Source: Planctomycetia bacterium (GTDB taxonomy: Bacteria > Planctomycetota > UBA1135 > UBA2386). From it: 35,198 bases of DNA. Shown in pieces: positions 1 to 7,857 of this stretch. The translations under genes were made by a program, and so were the position numbers. The DNA is taken from the NCBI GenBank assembly GCA_005776475.1, contig SXPB01000056.1:1-35198 (forward strand), in the 5' to 3' direction. Numbering within the stretch: position 1 is the stretch's first letter; the number at the start of each line of letters is the position of its first letter. Below the pieces are notes generated by a model. The model searched no databases. It worked only from the letters and a program-made list of their open reading frames with translations, and was not told the DNA's origin.

Positions 1-2
1 AA

Positions 3-92
3 TGGCGGTGGGAGAGGGATTCGAACCCCCGGTACCCGTTAGGGCACAGCGGTTTTCAAAACCGCCGCAATCGGCCACTCTGCCATCCCACC
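3..92 (-). tRNA. tRNA-Ser (anticodon UGA)
   Basis: Read on the minus strand, the element folds as a class II tRNA. The seven-base acceptor strands GGTGGGA (86-92) and TCCCACC (7-13) pair perfectly, the discriminator is G (6), and a CCA end is encoded (3-5). The anticodon loop is TTTGAAA, giving UGA. A long variable arm and a GGTTCGAATCC T-arm follow, as expected for serine. It reads UCA and probably other UCN codons. It lies downstream of the bifunctional-nuclease-family gene on the same strand. Confidence 0.96.
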
Positions 93-188
93 GCGGGATG
101 CCGCAGGACGCGGGCGCGGCGCACGCTAGCCCGCGGCGAACCCGAACGCCAGTCGCCGCCACACTCATCACACTCCGCGCACAACCGA

Positions 189-608
189 CTACTCCACGGC
201 CTGCGATTCGAACACGTCGCGCGCAACCAGAATCGGCGCTCCCGTCTGCACTGCCAACGCGATCGCATCGGACGGTCGGCAATCGACGTGCTTTTCGCCT
301 TCGCCGTGCGCTGCCGCATCGCGCGGCACCAGCACCAACGTCGCGTAGAACGTGCCCTCGCGCAGTTCGCTGATCACGATGCGCGCCAACCGATGCCCGA
401 GCGCCAGCAGAATGCGCCCGATCAAGTCGTGCGTCAGCGGCCGTGCCGGCTGCATCCCGCACAGCTTTCGGTTAATCTCCTCGACTTCGTTGTAGCCGAT
501 CACGATCGGAAAGCCGCGGTTGCCGTGCCGCTCGCGCAGATGGATGAATTGCTGATCCCCCTTCTGGTGGATCACGACGCGGGCGAGTTCGACTTCGACA
601 AGGTCCAT
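189..608 (-). CDS. Bifunctional nuclease family protein (DUF151/BFN domain)
   Basis: The 139-residue protein is almost entirely one DUF151/BFN domain. It starts with the usual MDLVEVELARVVI strand, has FPIVIGYNEVEEINR in the middle, and ends with the family signature DCRPSDAIALAVQTGAPI and VARDVFE. Family members are small cytoplasmic proteins; some have been reported to have RNase and DNase activity, and the role in this organism is unknown. The length fits the family's single-domain form. The ATG is preceded by a TATAAC hexamer 14 bases upstream. The gene is divergent from the asparaginase gene and may be read toward tRNA-Ser, which starts 97 bases past its stop. Confidence 0.85.
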   Translation of the reverse strand: MDLVEVELARVVIHQKGDQQFIHLRERHGNRGFPIVIGYNEVEEINRKLCGMQPARPLTHDLIGRILLALGHRLARIVISELREGTFYATLVLVPRDAAAHGEGEKHVDCRPSDAIALAVQTGAPILVARDVFESQAVE

Positions 609-685
609 GGACGAGCCGAAGCGTTATAGCGGCCGGGAACGGCGGTGCTACGGCGGCCTCGACCGGGCGCCGGTATAACGACGCC
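609..685. promoter_or_regulatory. Divergent promoter region of the nuclease and asparaginase genes
   Basis: This 77-base gap separates two divergent genes. It contains a TATAAC hexamer on each strand: 674-679 on plus, six bases before the GTG of the asparaginase gene, and 628-623 on minus, 14 bases before the ATG of the nuclease gene. I could not recognise convincing -35 boxes. The promoter call rests on the -10-like hexamers and the divergent layout. Confidence 0.45.
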
Positions 686-1753
686 GTGCCCGCCGTACCG
701 CCGCCTGCCCTGCTCGCTCCCGTCGCTGCCAATCCGGTGCTCGCCACCGCCACCCGCAGTGGTGCGGTCGAATCATGGCACCGCGGGGCGGTCGCAGTTG
801 TGCACGGCGACGAGGTCGTGCTGCAGCTCGGCGATGCGCCGCGCGCGGTGTTCGCGCGGTCGGTGGTGAAGCCCCTGCAGGCTTTGCCGTTCCTGGAACG
901 TGGCCTCGATGCGCGCCTGTCGTTGCCGCCGGCGGAATTGGCGGTCATGTGCGCGAGCCACGATGGCGCTCCGGTGCACACGGCGGCGGTGCGGTCGTTC
1001 TTGCAGCGCGGCGGTTTTGGTGAAGACCAGCTCGGCTGCGGCCCGCATGCGCCGTTCGACACCGACAGCCGGCTCGAACTGGTGCGCCAAGGCCAGCCGC
1101 CCGGTCGCGTGCACAACAACTGCAGCGGCAAGCACACCGGGTTCCTGCATCTGGCGGCGGCGTGCGGCGACGACCTCGCCGGCTATCTCGAACCCGCGTG
1201 CCGAAGCCAACAGGAAGTGAACGCCGCCGTCGCTGCGATGGCGGGATGCACCGGGCCGTTGCCGACCGGCATCGACGGCTGCGGCGCGCCGACGTTCGTG
1301 CTGCCGTTGCTGGCACTGGCGCGGGCTTTCTGCCGGCTGGCGAACCCAACGGCGCTGGTGCCCGTTAGGGGCGATGCATGCCGCCGCATCCTCCACGCCG
1401 TTGGTCAGGCCCCCAGCCTGCTGGCGGGGGAGCGGCGGTACTGCACTGCCCTGTTGCGGCAGTGGCCGGGTCGGGTGTTCGCCAAGAACGGTGCCGAAGG
1501 CGTCTACGCCGTGGCGCTTCTGCCCGACCCGGCGCGGCGGCGGTGGCCGCAGGCGCTCGGCATCGCGATCAAGATCGACGATGGCGACGAACGTGGCTAC
1601 CAGCCGGTGCTGGTCGATCTGCTGCAGAGGCTCGGTGCCTTGCCGGCCGAGTTGCCGCGCGAGTTGCTGCCGTTCGCGCCGGTGCCGATCGACAACACGC
1701 AGAAGAAGCGCGTCGGCGAAGTGCGTTCGGTCGTGGCTTGGGAGCTGCCGTGA
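686..1753 (+). CDS. Asparaginase (asparaginase II family)
   Basis: This 355-residue cytoplasmic protein belongs to the asparaginase II family (PF06089 type), which hydrolyses L-asparagine to aspartate and ammonia. Visible family motifs, in order, are ARSVVKPLQALPF (about 57-69), CASHDGAPVH (89-98), HNNCSGKHTGFL (143-154) and TGIDGCGAPTF (194-204). No signal peptide is present. The GTG start at 686 is chosen because it is the first start in an open frame and lies six bases after a TATAAC hexamer, with no Shine-Dalgarno. It is the first gene of a four-gene run; its TGA overlaps the GTG of the next gene. The substrate is inferred from the family only. Confidence 0.85.
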   Translation: MPAVPPPALLAPVAANPVLATATRSGAVESWHRGAVAVVHGDEVVLQLGDAPRAVFARSVVKPLQALPFLERGLDARLSLPPAELAVMCASHDGAPVHTAAVRSFLQRGGFGEDQLGCGPHAPFDTDSRLELVRQGQPPGRVHNNCSGKHTGFLHLAAACGDDLAGYLEPACRSQQEVNAAVAAMAGCTGPLPTGIDGCGAPTFVLPLLALARAFCRLANPTALVPVRGDACRRILHAVGQAPSLLAGERRYCTALLRQWPGRVFAKNGAEGVYAVALLPDPARRRWPQALGIAIKIDDGDERGYQPVLVDLLQRLGALPAELPRELLPFAPVPIDNTQKKRVGEVRSVVAWELP

Positions 1754-2562
1754 AGCGCGTGCGCGGGGTGCCGTCGCTGCCGCGTCGCGCGCGCGAAGCG
1801 CACAAGGGCACGTTCGGCACCGTGCTGGTCATCGCTGGCAGCAGCGGCATGCTCGGCGCTTCGGTGTTGTGTGCGACCGCGGCGTTGCGCGGCGGGGCTG
1901 GGCTCGTGCGCGTCGCGGTGCCGGCGGCGATGCGGCCGTTCCTGGCGATCGCGGTGCCGTGCGCGACGTCCATCGTGCGCACACCCAAGACGCTGCGGGC
2001 AGCGATCGACGAGGCGTCGGCGGTGGTGGTGGGGCCGGGCCTTGGTGCCACTTCGGCGACGCTCGCGGTAGTGCGTGCGGTGTTGGCGCAGAGTCGCGTT
2101 CCGGTCGTGCTCGATGCCGATGCGTTGAACGTGTTGGCGCCGTTGCGTGGTCGCGTCGCGAGCGGAGCGCCGCTCGTGTTGACGCCGCCTCCGGGCGAAG
2201 CCGCGCGCCGGCGCGGCAGCGACAGCGCTGCGGTGCAGCGCGATCGCGCGGGTGCGCTCACGGAACTGTGTGCGCGCAGCCGTGCCACGGTGGTGTTGAA
2301 AGGCGCCGCCTCGCTCGTCGGCGACGGCGAACGCATGTTCGTCAACACGACCGGCAATCCCGGGCTCGCGACGGGCGGCTCCGGCGACGTGCTCGCAGGG
2401 CTGCTCGGCGCGTTGTTGGCGCAAGGCCTGGCCCCGTTCGACGCGGCGCGCCTCGCCGTGCACGTGCATGGCAGGGCGGGGGATCGGGTGGCGAAACGGC
2501 TCGGCCAGTGCGGGCTGCTGGCGTCCGACCTGCCGCTGGCGATTGCCGAGGAGCTGCCGTGA
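1750..2562 (+). CDS. nnrD: ADP-dependent NAD(P)HX dehydratase (YjeF C-terminal type)
   Basis: This 270-residue protein is a ribokinase-like enzyme of the carbohydrate kinase/YjeF C-terminal family, which repairs hydrated NADH and NADPH in an ADP-dependent reaction. Motifs are KGTFGTVLVIAGSSG near the N-terminus, VVVGPGLG, VVLDADALNVL and the catalytic NTTGNPGLATGGSGDVLAGLL near the C-terminus. The NAD(P)HX epimerase domain often fused at the N-terminus is absent and is not elsewhere in the window. The usual TPHPGE motif reads TPPPGE, so its histidine is replaced. The GTG start is preceded by GGGAG at 1740-1744 and overlaps the asparaginase stop as GTGA, implying translational coupling. Confidence 0.87.
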   Translation: MKRVRGVPSLPRRAREAHKGTFGTVLVIAGSSGMLGASVLCATAALRGGAGLVRVAVPAAMRPFLAIAVPCATSIVRTPKTLRAAIDEASAVVVGPGLGATSATLAVVRAVLAQSRVPVVLDADALNVLAPLRGRVASGAPLVLTPPPGEAARRRGSDSAAVQRDRAGALTELCARSRATVVLKGAASLVGDGERMFVNTTGNPGLATGGSGDVLAGLLGALLAQGLAPFDAARLAVHVHGRAGDRVAKRLGQCGLLASDLPLAIAEELP

Positions 2563-5015
2563 ACGCGGTGGTGGCGATGCTGGTCGTGGGGTTGTTCGCG
2601 GCCGGCGTCTGCGCGCAGGACGTGGACGACGAAGCGAGCCTGCGGCGCTGCAAGGAACTGGCGGCGCTGCAGGATCGCGGGGCATTGACCATCCCGCTCG
2701 TCGTCGCCGCGCTCGCCGATGCCGACGACCACGTGGCGCGCGTCGCGTCGGCGATCGTGCGGCACGAGTGGGCAGAACTTCCGGCCGCCCTCTTCGCAGC
2801 CGTCGACGACAACCCGCAGGCGGCGCGCGTGTTGTTGCGCGAGTTCGCGCTCGGCCCGCGGCCGGCGGCGTCGGCGTGGGCCAGCGATCGCGTGCGTGCC
2901 CTGGCAGGACGTCGGCTCGACGATCGGCTGCTCGCGCTGGCCGCGCGCGGCACGCCGCCCGCAACGGCGGAGTTCGATCTGGTGTTCGAAGCGTTGGCTG
3001 CAAACGAGCTGGGCGACGGCTACGCGTGCGTGCTGCACACCCTGGCACCGAAGCACGCCGATGCGATGGTCGGCAGGCTGCATCAGTCGTTGCTGCAGGG
3101 GAAGTTTCCTTCGGAGCGGGCCTGGGCGCTGTGCGATCGCATGTCGGAGCAGGGCATCCAGGCGTTGCTGGCAACCGTGGTGTCGTTGCCGGCGGAGACG
3201 GTGGATGCCTTGCTCACCCACGTGGCGCAGCGATCGCCGGAACTCGTGCTGGCCCGGGTCGCCACGGCGCTCGACGGTGACGAAGCGTTGGCGCCGTGGG
3301 TGGCATGGCTCCGGCCGGCGTTGGATCGCCCGGCCCGGGTCGATCGCGTCGCCGCGTTCGTGCTCGATGCTGCGATGCCGGACCGGCAACGCAGCGAAGC
3401 CGCCGTTGCGTTGCTCGAAGCAACGACGTTGCCGTCGGCGGTGCTCGACTTCGTAGCGGGCGAGCCGGATCTGCGCCGGCACGCGCTGGACGTAGCGATC
3501 GATCGTTTGCCCGTGGCGCGCCTGTTGGCCTGGCTCGACGAAGGCCCGGGCCAGCGCAAGGCAGTCGTGCGGGCTCTGCAGCGACGCCAGACCCTCGAGC
3601 CACAACTCGAGAAGCTGCTGGTCGCGGACCTCGAAGACGCCGGCAATTGCGACGGCGAACATGGCATTGCCGCGGCAATGGTGCTCGTCGAACGCGGCAG
3701 TGCGCCTGCCCTGCAACGACTGCTGCCGTTGTTGCGGCGCAGTTCGGTGTTTTTCACCTGCATGGACCGGCTCGGCCATCGCCGCGATCCGTTCGCGGGG
3801 GAGGTGCTGCTCACCGAGTTGGTCACGATCGACCTCGAGATCGAAGCGGAACGGCGGCAGGAGCAGCTCGACGCGGTGGCGCTGGCGTTGGCTGCCCGCG
3901 GCGATCGGCGCGAGCAGGAGCGGCTCGTGCAGCGCGCGCCGCAAGCGGACCCTGCCTTCGTGCGGCGCTGCGCGCACCACGTGCGGCCCTTGGCGAAAAA
4001 GCACGCAGTGCACCTTCTCGACCAGGTCGCCGGCCGGACCGCCGACGCGAAGGCCATGCCGATGGCGTTGCGCAGCGAACTGCTGGCGTGGGCGGCGACG
4101 GCCGCGGACGACGAGGTGGTGCGCCTGGCCCTGGTCGGGTTCTGGCGAGAGCCGGTCGCCGACGACGATGGCGAATTGCAGGACATCGTGGTGCGCGCCC
4201 TGGCCGACACGCCGTTCCGGGCCACGTTGGTCGACGAAGTCCGCGCCGCGATCGCGACGGGACCGCTGCCGGAGAACCTGCGCAGCCTGCCGTTCGAGTT
4301 GCTCGGCTCGATGCCGACGCCGCTCGGCGCCGTCGACCTCGATTTCTGCGCCGACCTCGTGCTGCGGTTGCCGCGCACCGATCCGGAACGGGAACGCGAG
4401 CTGATGCGCCGCTGGCCCGATGGCGCCACCGGGTTTCCGATGGTGGTTGCGGTGGCCGCTTGCTTGCGCAACGCCGCCCCGGCGGCGGTCGGTGCCACGT
4501 TCACCCGCGCCGTCGCCGATGCGCTCGCCGACCCGAACCATCGCCACATCGCCCGGGCTCGCCTTGCGGTGCTGTGGCGCGAACTGGCGCACACGCCTGC
4601 GGTGCAGCAAGCCGTGGCCGCACCGACCGCGGAGCTGTGGTTGCGGTTGCCGGAGCAGCCGGGCAGCGAGGCGTCGGCTGGAGCGGCGCACCTGTTCGTC
4701 GCGCGCGCCGCGATTGCGCGCGGCGAGTACCCTGCGGCTGCGGCCGCTGCCGAAGCGGCTCGGGCAGGGTTCCTGCGGTTGTCGCAGCATCGTCGGCACG
4801 CCCGCGTGCTGCTCGGCGAACGCGACCCCGCCGCCGGCAACGACCCGTGGGCGGCGCTCGCCGCCCTGCCGCACTGGTGTCGCCAACGTGACGCCGCTGC
4901 CCGCGGCGACCACGCCGCCGCCAATGTTCACGCCGGCCTCGTTCGCGAGTTCGCCGGCCACGACGTATCACTGCTCGCTGGATTGCCAGCCACCCCTCCG
5001 GAGATCGTGCGATGA
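2559..5015 (+). CDS. Exported HEAT-like alpha-helical repeat protein
   Basis: The 818-residue product begins with a signal peptide (VNAVVAMLVVGLFAAGVCAQ, probable cleavage after about residue 19). The rest is rich in Ala, Leu, Arg and Glu, arranged as repeated helix pairs of about 30-40 residues, such as IPLVVAALADADDHVARVAS. This resembles HEAT/armadillo solenoids. No catalytic motif is visible, so a scaffold role in the periplasm is the best guess. The start is the GTG overlapping the nnrD stop, with GAGGAG at 2548-2553 as ribosome binding site. Its own stop overlaps the start of the lipoprotein gene as ATGA. The function of this protein inside an asparaginase/NAD(P)HX repair operon is unknown. 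Confidence 0.75.
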   Translation: MNAVVAMLVVGLFAAGVCAQDVDDEASLRRCKELAALQDRGALTIPLVVAALADADDHVARVASAIVRHEWAELPAALFAAVDDNPQAARVLLREFALGPRPAASAWASDRVRALAGRRLDDRLLALAARGTPPATAEFDLVFEALAANELGDGYACVLHTLAPKHADAMVGRLHQSLLQGKFPSERAWALCDRMSEQGIQALLATVVSLPAETVDALLTHVAQRSPELVLARVATALDGDEALAPWVAWLRPALDRPARVDRVAAFVLDAAMPDRQRSEAAVALLEATTLPSAVLDFVAGEPDLRRHALDVAIDRLPVARLLAWLDEGPGQRKAVVRALQRRQTLEPQLEKLLVADLEDAGNCDGEHGIAAAMVLVERGSAPALQRLLPLLRRSSVFFTCMDRLGHRRDPFAGEVLLTELVTIDLEIEAERRQEQLDAVALALAARGDRREQERLVQRAPQADPAFVRRCAHHVRPLAKKHAVHLLDQVAGRTADAKAMPMALRSELLAWAATAADDEVVRLALVGFWREPVADDDGELQDIVVRALADTPFRATLVDEVRAAIATGPLPENLRSLPFELLGSMPTPLGAVDLDFCADLVLRLPRTDPERERELMRRWPDGATGFPMVVAVAACLRNAAPAAVGATFTRAVADALADPNHRHIARARLAVLWRELAHTPAVQQAVAAPTAELWLRLPEQPGSEASAGAAHLFVARAAIARGEYPAAAAAAEAARAGFLRLSQHRRHARVLLGERDPAAGNDPWAALAALPHWCRQRDAAARGDHAAANVHAGLVREFAGHDVSLLAGLPATPPEIVR

Positions 5016-5863
5016 ACCTGCTGTCGACCGTTGCCTTGTGTTCCCTCCTCGCCTGCGCCGGTTGCCAGGAACCGCAGAAGCAGAGCCCGCCAGTCGATGC
5101 GCAGAAGGTGCTCGACGAAGTGATGCAGCAGTTCGCGAAGGAAGGCATCACGATCGACGTGAAGGCCGAGACCGTCGCCGTGCCCGCGGTCGTGAACCAG
5201 CCGCAGGATCCGTGCGAATACCTGTTGATCCATCGCAAGGGCAAACGCCACGAGGCCCTGTTCGTCACCAGGTGCAAGCCGAGCGTGCTCAACGCGGCGT
5301 TGCTGATGCTCGGCCTGACGCCGGGCAAGAACGCGATCTACGTCGAGAAGAACCCGGCGCCGACGCTCGAAGAAGTGCAGAAGGGCGCCGACCCGCTGAT
5401 CGTCACGCCGCCGAGCGGCACGCCGCTGTGGTTGACGGTGCGTTGGACGACGCCGGAGGGCAAGAAGGTCGAGCACTGCGTCGAGGACGTGATCATGGAC
5501 TTGTCGACGCAGAAGGCGGTGGTCGATGCGCGCTGGGTGTTCCTCGGTGGCCGCATGGCGCGGCTCTACAAGAACGATCCCGAGGTCTACGTCGCCGACA
5601 TGGAGGGCAACCTGATCAGCTGCTGCTACATGAGCCCCGACAACCATCTGGCGACGATGGCGCACGGCAACGCGCGCGACGACCAGAATTGGTGGATGAC
5701 GAACGTGATGCCGTCGGTCGACACCGAGGTCGAGTTCGTGTTCCACAAGCAGGAGACCAGGCTGCACAAGGAGCGTGTGCAGCGGCTCGCGAAGGAAGCA
5801 GCCGAGGCGAAGGCGGCGCCGAAGACGGAAGACGGCAAGGAAGCGAAGACGGGCGGCAAGTGA
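5012..5863 (+). CDS. YdjY-domain-like lipoprotein
   Basis: The 283-residue protein starts with a lipoprotein signal, MNLLSTVALCSLLACAGC; Cys15 (LLAC) or Cys18 could be lipidated. The middle (about 70-210) resembles the YdjY domain seen in planctomycete proteins: EYLLIHRKGKRHEALFVT, then LNAALLMLGLTPG, a WLTVRW strand and VFLGGRM. The C-terminus is a charged Lys/Glu/Ala helix. GGAG at 5000-5003 is the ribosome binding site and the ATG overlaps the previous stop by four bases. The YdjY assignment is from remembered family patterns; no biochemical function is known to me. Confidence 0.65.
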   Translation: MNLLSTVALCSLLACAGCQEPQKQSPPVDAQKVLDEVMQQFAKEGITIDVKAETVAVPAVVNQPQDPCEYLLIHRKGKRHEALFVTRCKPSVLNAALLMLGLTPGKNAIYVEKNPAPTLEEVQKGADPLIVTPPSGTPLWLTVRWTTPEGKKVEHCVEDVIMDLSTQKAVVDARWVFLGGRMARLYKNDPEVYVADMEGNLISCCYMSPDNHLATMAHGNARDDQNWWMTNVMPSVDTEVEFVFHKQETRLHKERVQRLAKEAAEAKAAPKTEDGKEAKTGGK

Positions 5864-5890
5864 CGCCGGGCCAGCCCGCGGGTTGCGTCA
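5861..5890. terminator. Possible bidirectional stem-loop between convergent genes
   Basis: Only 24 bases separate the convergent stops. TGACGC (5861-5866) pairs with GCGTCA (5885-5890), and both arms include stop codons. An inner CGGG/CCCG pairing (5867-5878) can form as well. There is no T-run, so termination activity is uncertain. Confidence 0.3.
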
Positions 5891-7810
5891 GTCGTAGATG
5901 ACGGTCTTGCCGGCCTGGCTCATCGCAAAGAAGCCGTTGATGCTCGTGTCGAGCACCATCCACTGGAAGTAGAGCGGCGCGTAGGCGAGGGCCGGGTTGT
6001 TCGGGATCGGCACCGGCTGCACGAACTCGCCTTGCGTCGTCGGCAGCATCAGCGGCGTGGAGACGTCGGGCGAGATCGACAGGATGCTCTCCTGCCAGCC
6101 GAGCAGCGGGTTCAACGCAATCGGCAACGGACCGATCGTCGATGTCGTGTTGCTGAAGCCGAGGAACATCATCCCGAACAGCGAGTTCGGCACGCCTTCC
6201 AACGTGACTTGGAAGGTTGGCGTGCCCACGAAGGGCGGGCCGTTGCGCATGCCGCAGCGGCCGAGCACGCTGTAACCAAAGCCGAACGGGGCCGACAATT
6301 CGTAGATCCACTGGCGTCCGGTTGGCATTCCTGCTTGCGGCGTTTCGACGAGGCAGACCATCGTCAGCGGTGCCCGCGAGATGCCCGGGCCGCGTCGCCG
6401 ATAGACCTCGAGGCCGACCGCGAGCCCACCGCGTGGGCCGGCACCGTTGGGGATGGTGAGGTCGCCGCACCAGCGCGTGCCGGTGAGCTGGAAGTCGTAG
6501 CCCGACCACTCGAATCCGTTGACCTGGATGTTGCTCGTTGGCGTCGGCAGGGAGTGTTGCGAGAAGCCGTAGAAGTTGCCGAGCGTTTCGTCGTAGGCGA
6601 GGCCGGCGCAATCGCGCGGGATCGTGCGGGTCTCCAGCGGTGCGCCGTTGCTGCGCGCGAACTCGCGGACGCGACCGATGTTGCCGGCGTCGGTCGATGA
6701 GATCCAGAACGAGCCGAGGCCGCCGTTTCCGGTTGGGTCGTAGGTGAGGCCCATGATCTGACCCGGCGGCGACACGACGGTCGCCGGATAGTTCGGCAGC
6801 GGCAGGAAGCTCGAGATGCTGGTTGCTGCATCGATGCCTTGCAGCGTCATCGAGCCACCCGTGGCGCGCAGGTCGATCAAGGCCCAGACGATCTGCTGGG
6901 TGATGATGCCGAGGGAGTTGGTGACCGTCTCCACCGCGAGGTCGCCGGGACCTTGCGGGACCGTCGCCGAGGATGCCGCCAGCGAAGTCGAGCCGAGCAC
7001 GACGGGGCTGGGACCGCTGAGGTCGAGGCGAAGCAGTTCGTGTTGGCCTGCGAGGCCCGAGCCGGCAACGCTGATCCAGTAGGTGCGCGCGTTGCCGGGG
7101 CTCGGCAGCTGGGTCACGGCGACGCCGCGGGCCTGGGCGCCGCTGAGCGCGCCGGAGATGTCCTGGCGACCTTCGACGTCGCCCATCGCGTCACCGGTTT
7201 CGTCCGGCCCGGGCTTCACGCACTTGCTGTTCACGTACAGGTTGTCGATCGCGACCGTGGCGCCGGTGCTGAGGAACGACCAGTCGATGCCTTCGTCGTC
7301 GGGTTGTGGAATCAGCTGCGCTTGCACGGTCGTGCGCACCCAACCGGCCGCGAGCGCTTCGCTCTTCTCCGAGATGATCGCGCGTTCGTAGTTGAGGCTC
7401 TTCTCGATCTCCGCGACCACCGAGCCGCTGGCGCCCTCGAGCACGTCGAATTGGAACCAGAAGATCTTGATCCAGTCCGGATACGGATCGTTGTCGACGG
7501 TCAGGTCGGCGCTGCCCGATTGCGTATTGCCGTTGCCGAGGATGCCAAGGCCATTGCCGCCATTGCCGGGCACGCTCGTCACGTTGCCGCTGTTGGCGAA
7601 CAGGGTGACGCCCGGGTTGTACCACGTCGGCACCACGGCGGTCGTCGGCTGCAGTGGCGACGGACCGTTGAAGCTCCAGTAGAGGCTGACGGTGACTTCG
7701 TCGGCCTTGTTCCACCACGGCGGCGGGTTGCTCGGATTCTGGGCAACCAACATGGGCCCGAGCAGGAAGGCGGCGGCGAGAGCCGGCAGGATGCGTGGTG
7801 CAGGGTTCAT
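5888..7810 (-). CDS. Secreted protein with planctomycete-type C-terminal domain
   Basis: The 640-residue product has a signal peptide (MNPAPRILPALAAAFLLGPMLVAQ) followed by an N-terminal beta-rich domain. That domain includes DPYPDWIKIFWFQFDV and an aromatic/Asp-rich region that looks like a lectin or PEP-type fold. A second part (about 230-500) has repeated segments such as GLTYDPTGNGGLGSFWIS and GLAYDETLGNFYGFSQ, which resemble blades of a beta-propeller. The last about 130 residues resemble the end of the 19344-21035 protein. No enzyme motif is visible. The ATG at 7810 gives a normal signal peptide; the longer frame upstream overlaps the kinase gene. It follows the kinase by 47 bases on the same strand and may be cotranscribed. 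Confidence 0.7.
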   Translation of the reverse strand: MNPAPRILPALAAAFLLGPMLVAQNPSNPPPWWNKADEVTVSLYWSFNGPSPLQPTTAVVPTWYNPGVTLFANSGNVTSVPGNGGNGLGILGNGNTQSGSADLTVDNDPYPDWIKIFWFQFDVLEGASGSVVAEIEKSLNYERAIISEKSEALAAGWVRTTVQAQLIPQPDDEGIDWSFLSTGATVAIDNLYVNSKCVKPGPDETGDAMGDVEGRQDISGALSGAQARGVAVTQLPSPGNARTYWISVAGSGLAGQHELLRLDLSGPSPVVLGSTSLAASSATVPQGPGDLAVETVTNSLGIITQQIVWALIDLRATGGSMTLQGIDAATSISSFLPLPNYPATVVSPPGQIMGLTYDPTGNGGLGSFWISSTDAGNIGRVREFARSNGAPLETRTIPRDCAGLAYDETLGNFYGFSQHSLPTPTSNIQVNGFEWSGYDFQLTGTRWCGDLTIPNGAGPRGGLAVGLEVYRRRGPGISRAPLTMVCLVETPQAGMPTGRQWIYELSAPFGFGYSVLGRCGMRNGPPFVGTPTFQVTLEGVPNSLFGMMFLGFSNTTSTIGPLPIALNPLLGWQESILSISPDVSTPLMLPTTQGEFVQPVPIPNNPALAYAPLYFQWMVLDTSINGFFAMSQAGKTVIYD

Positions 7811-7857
7811 GGCGAGCTCGGTGGTGGCGGGCTTGGCGGATTCGCTTGGTGGAGTGG

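Noticed and set aside
1569-4961. Long minus-strand open frame (about 1130 codons) opposite nnrD and the HEAT-like gene
   Set aside because: Arg/Gln/His-rich composition without domains; the opposite strand carries recognisable proteins with ribosome binding sites. It is a shadow of high-GC coding DNA.
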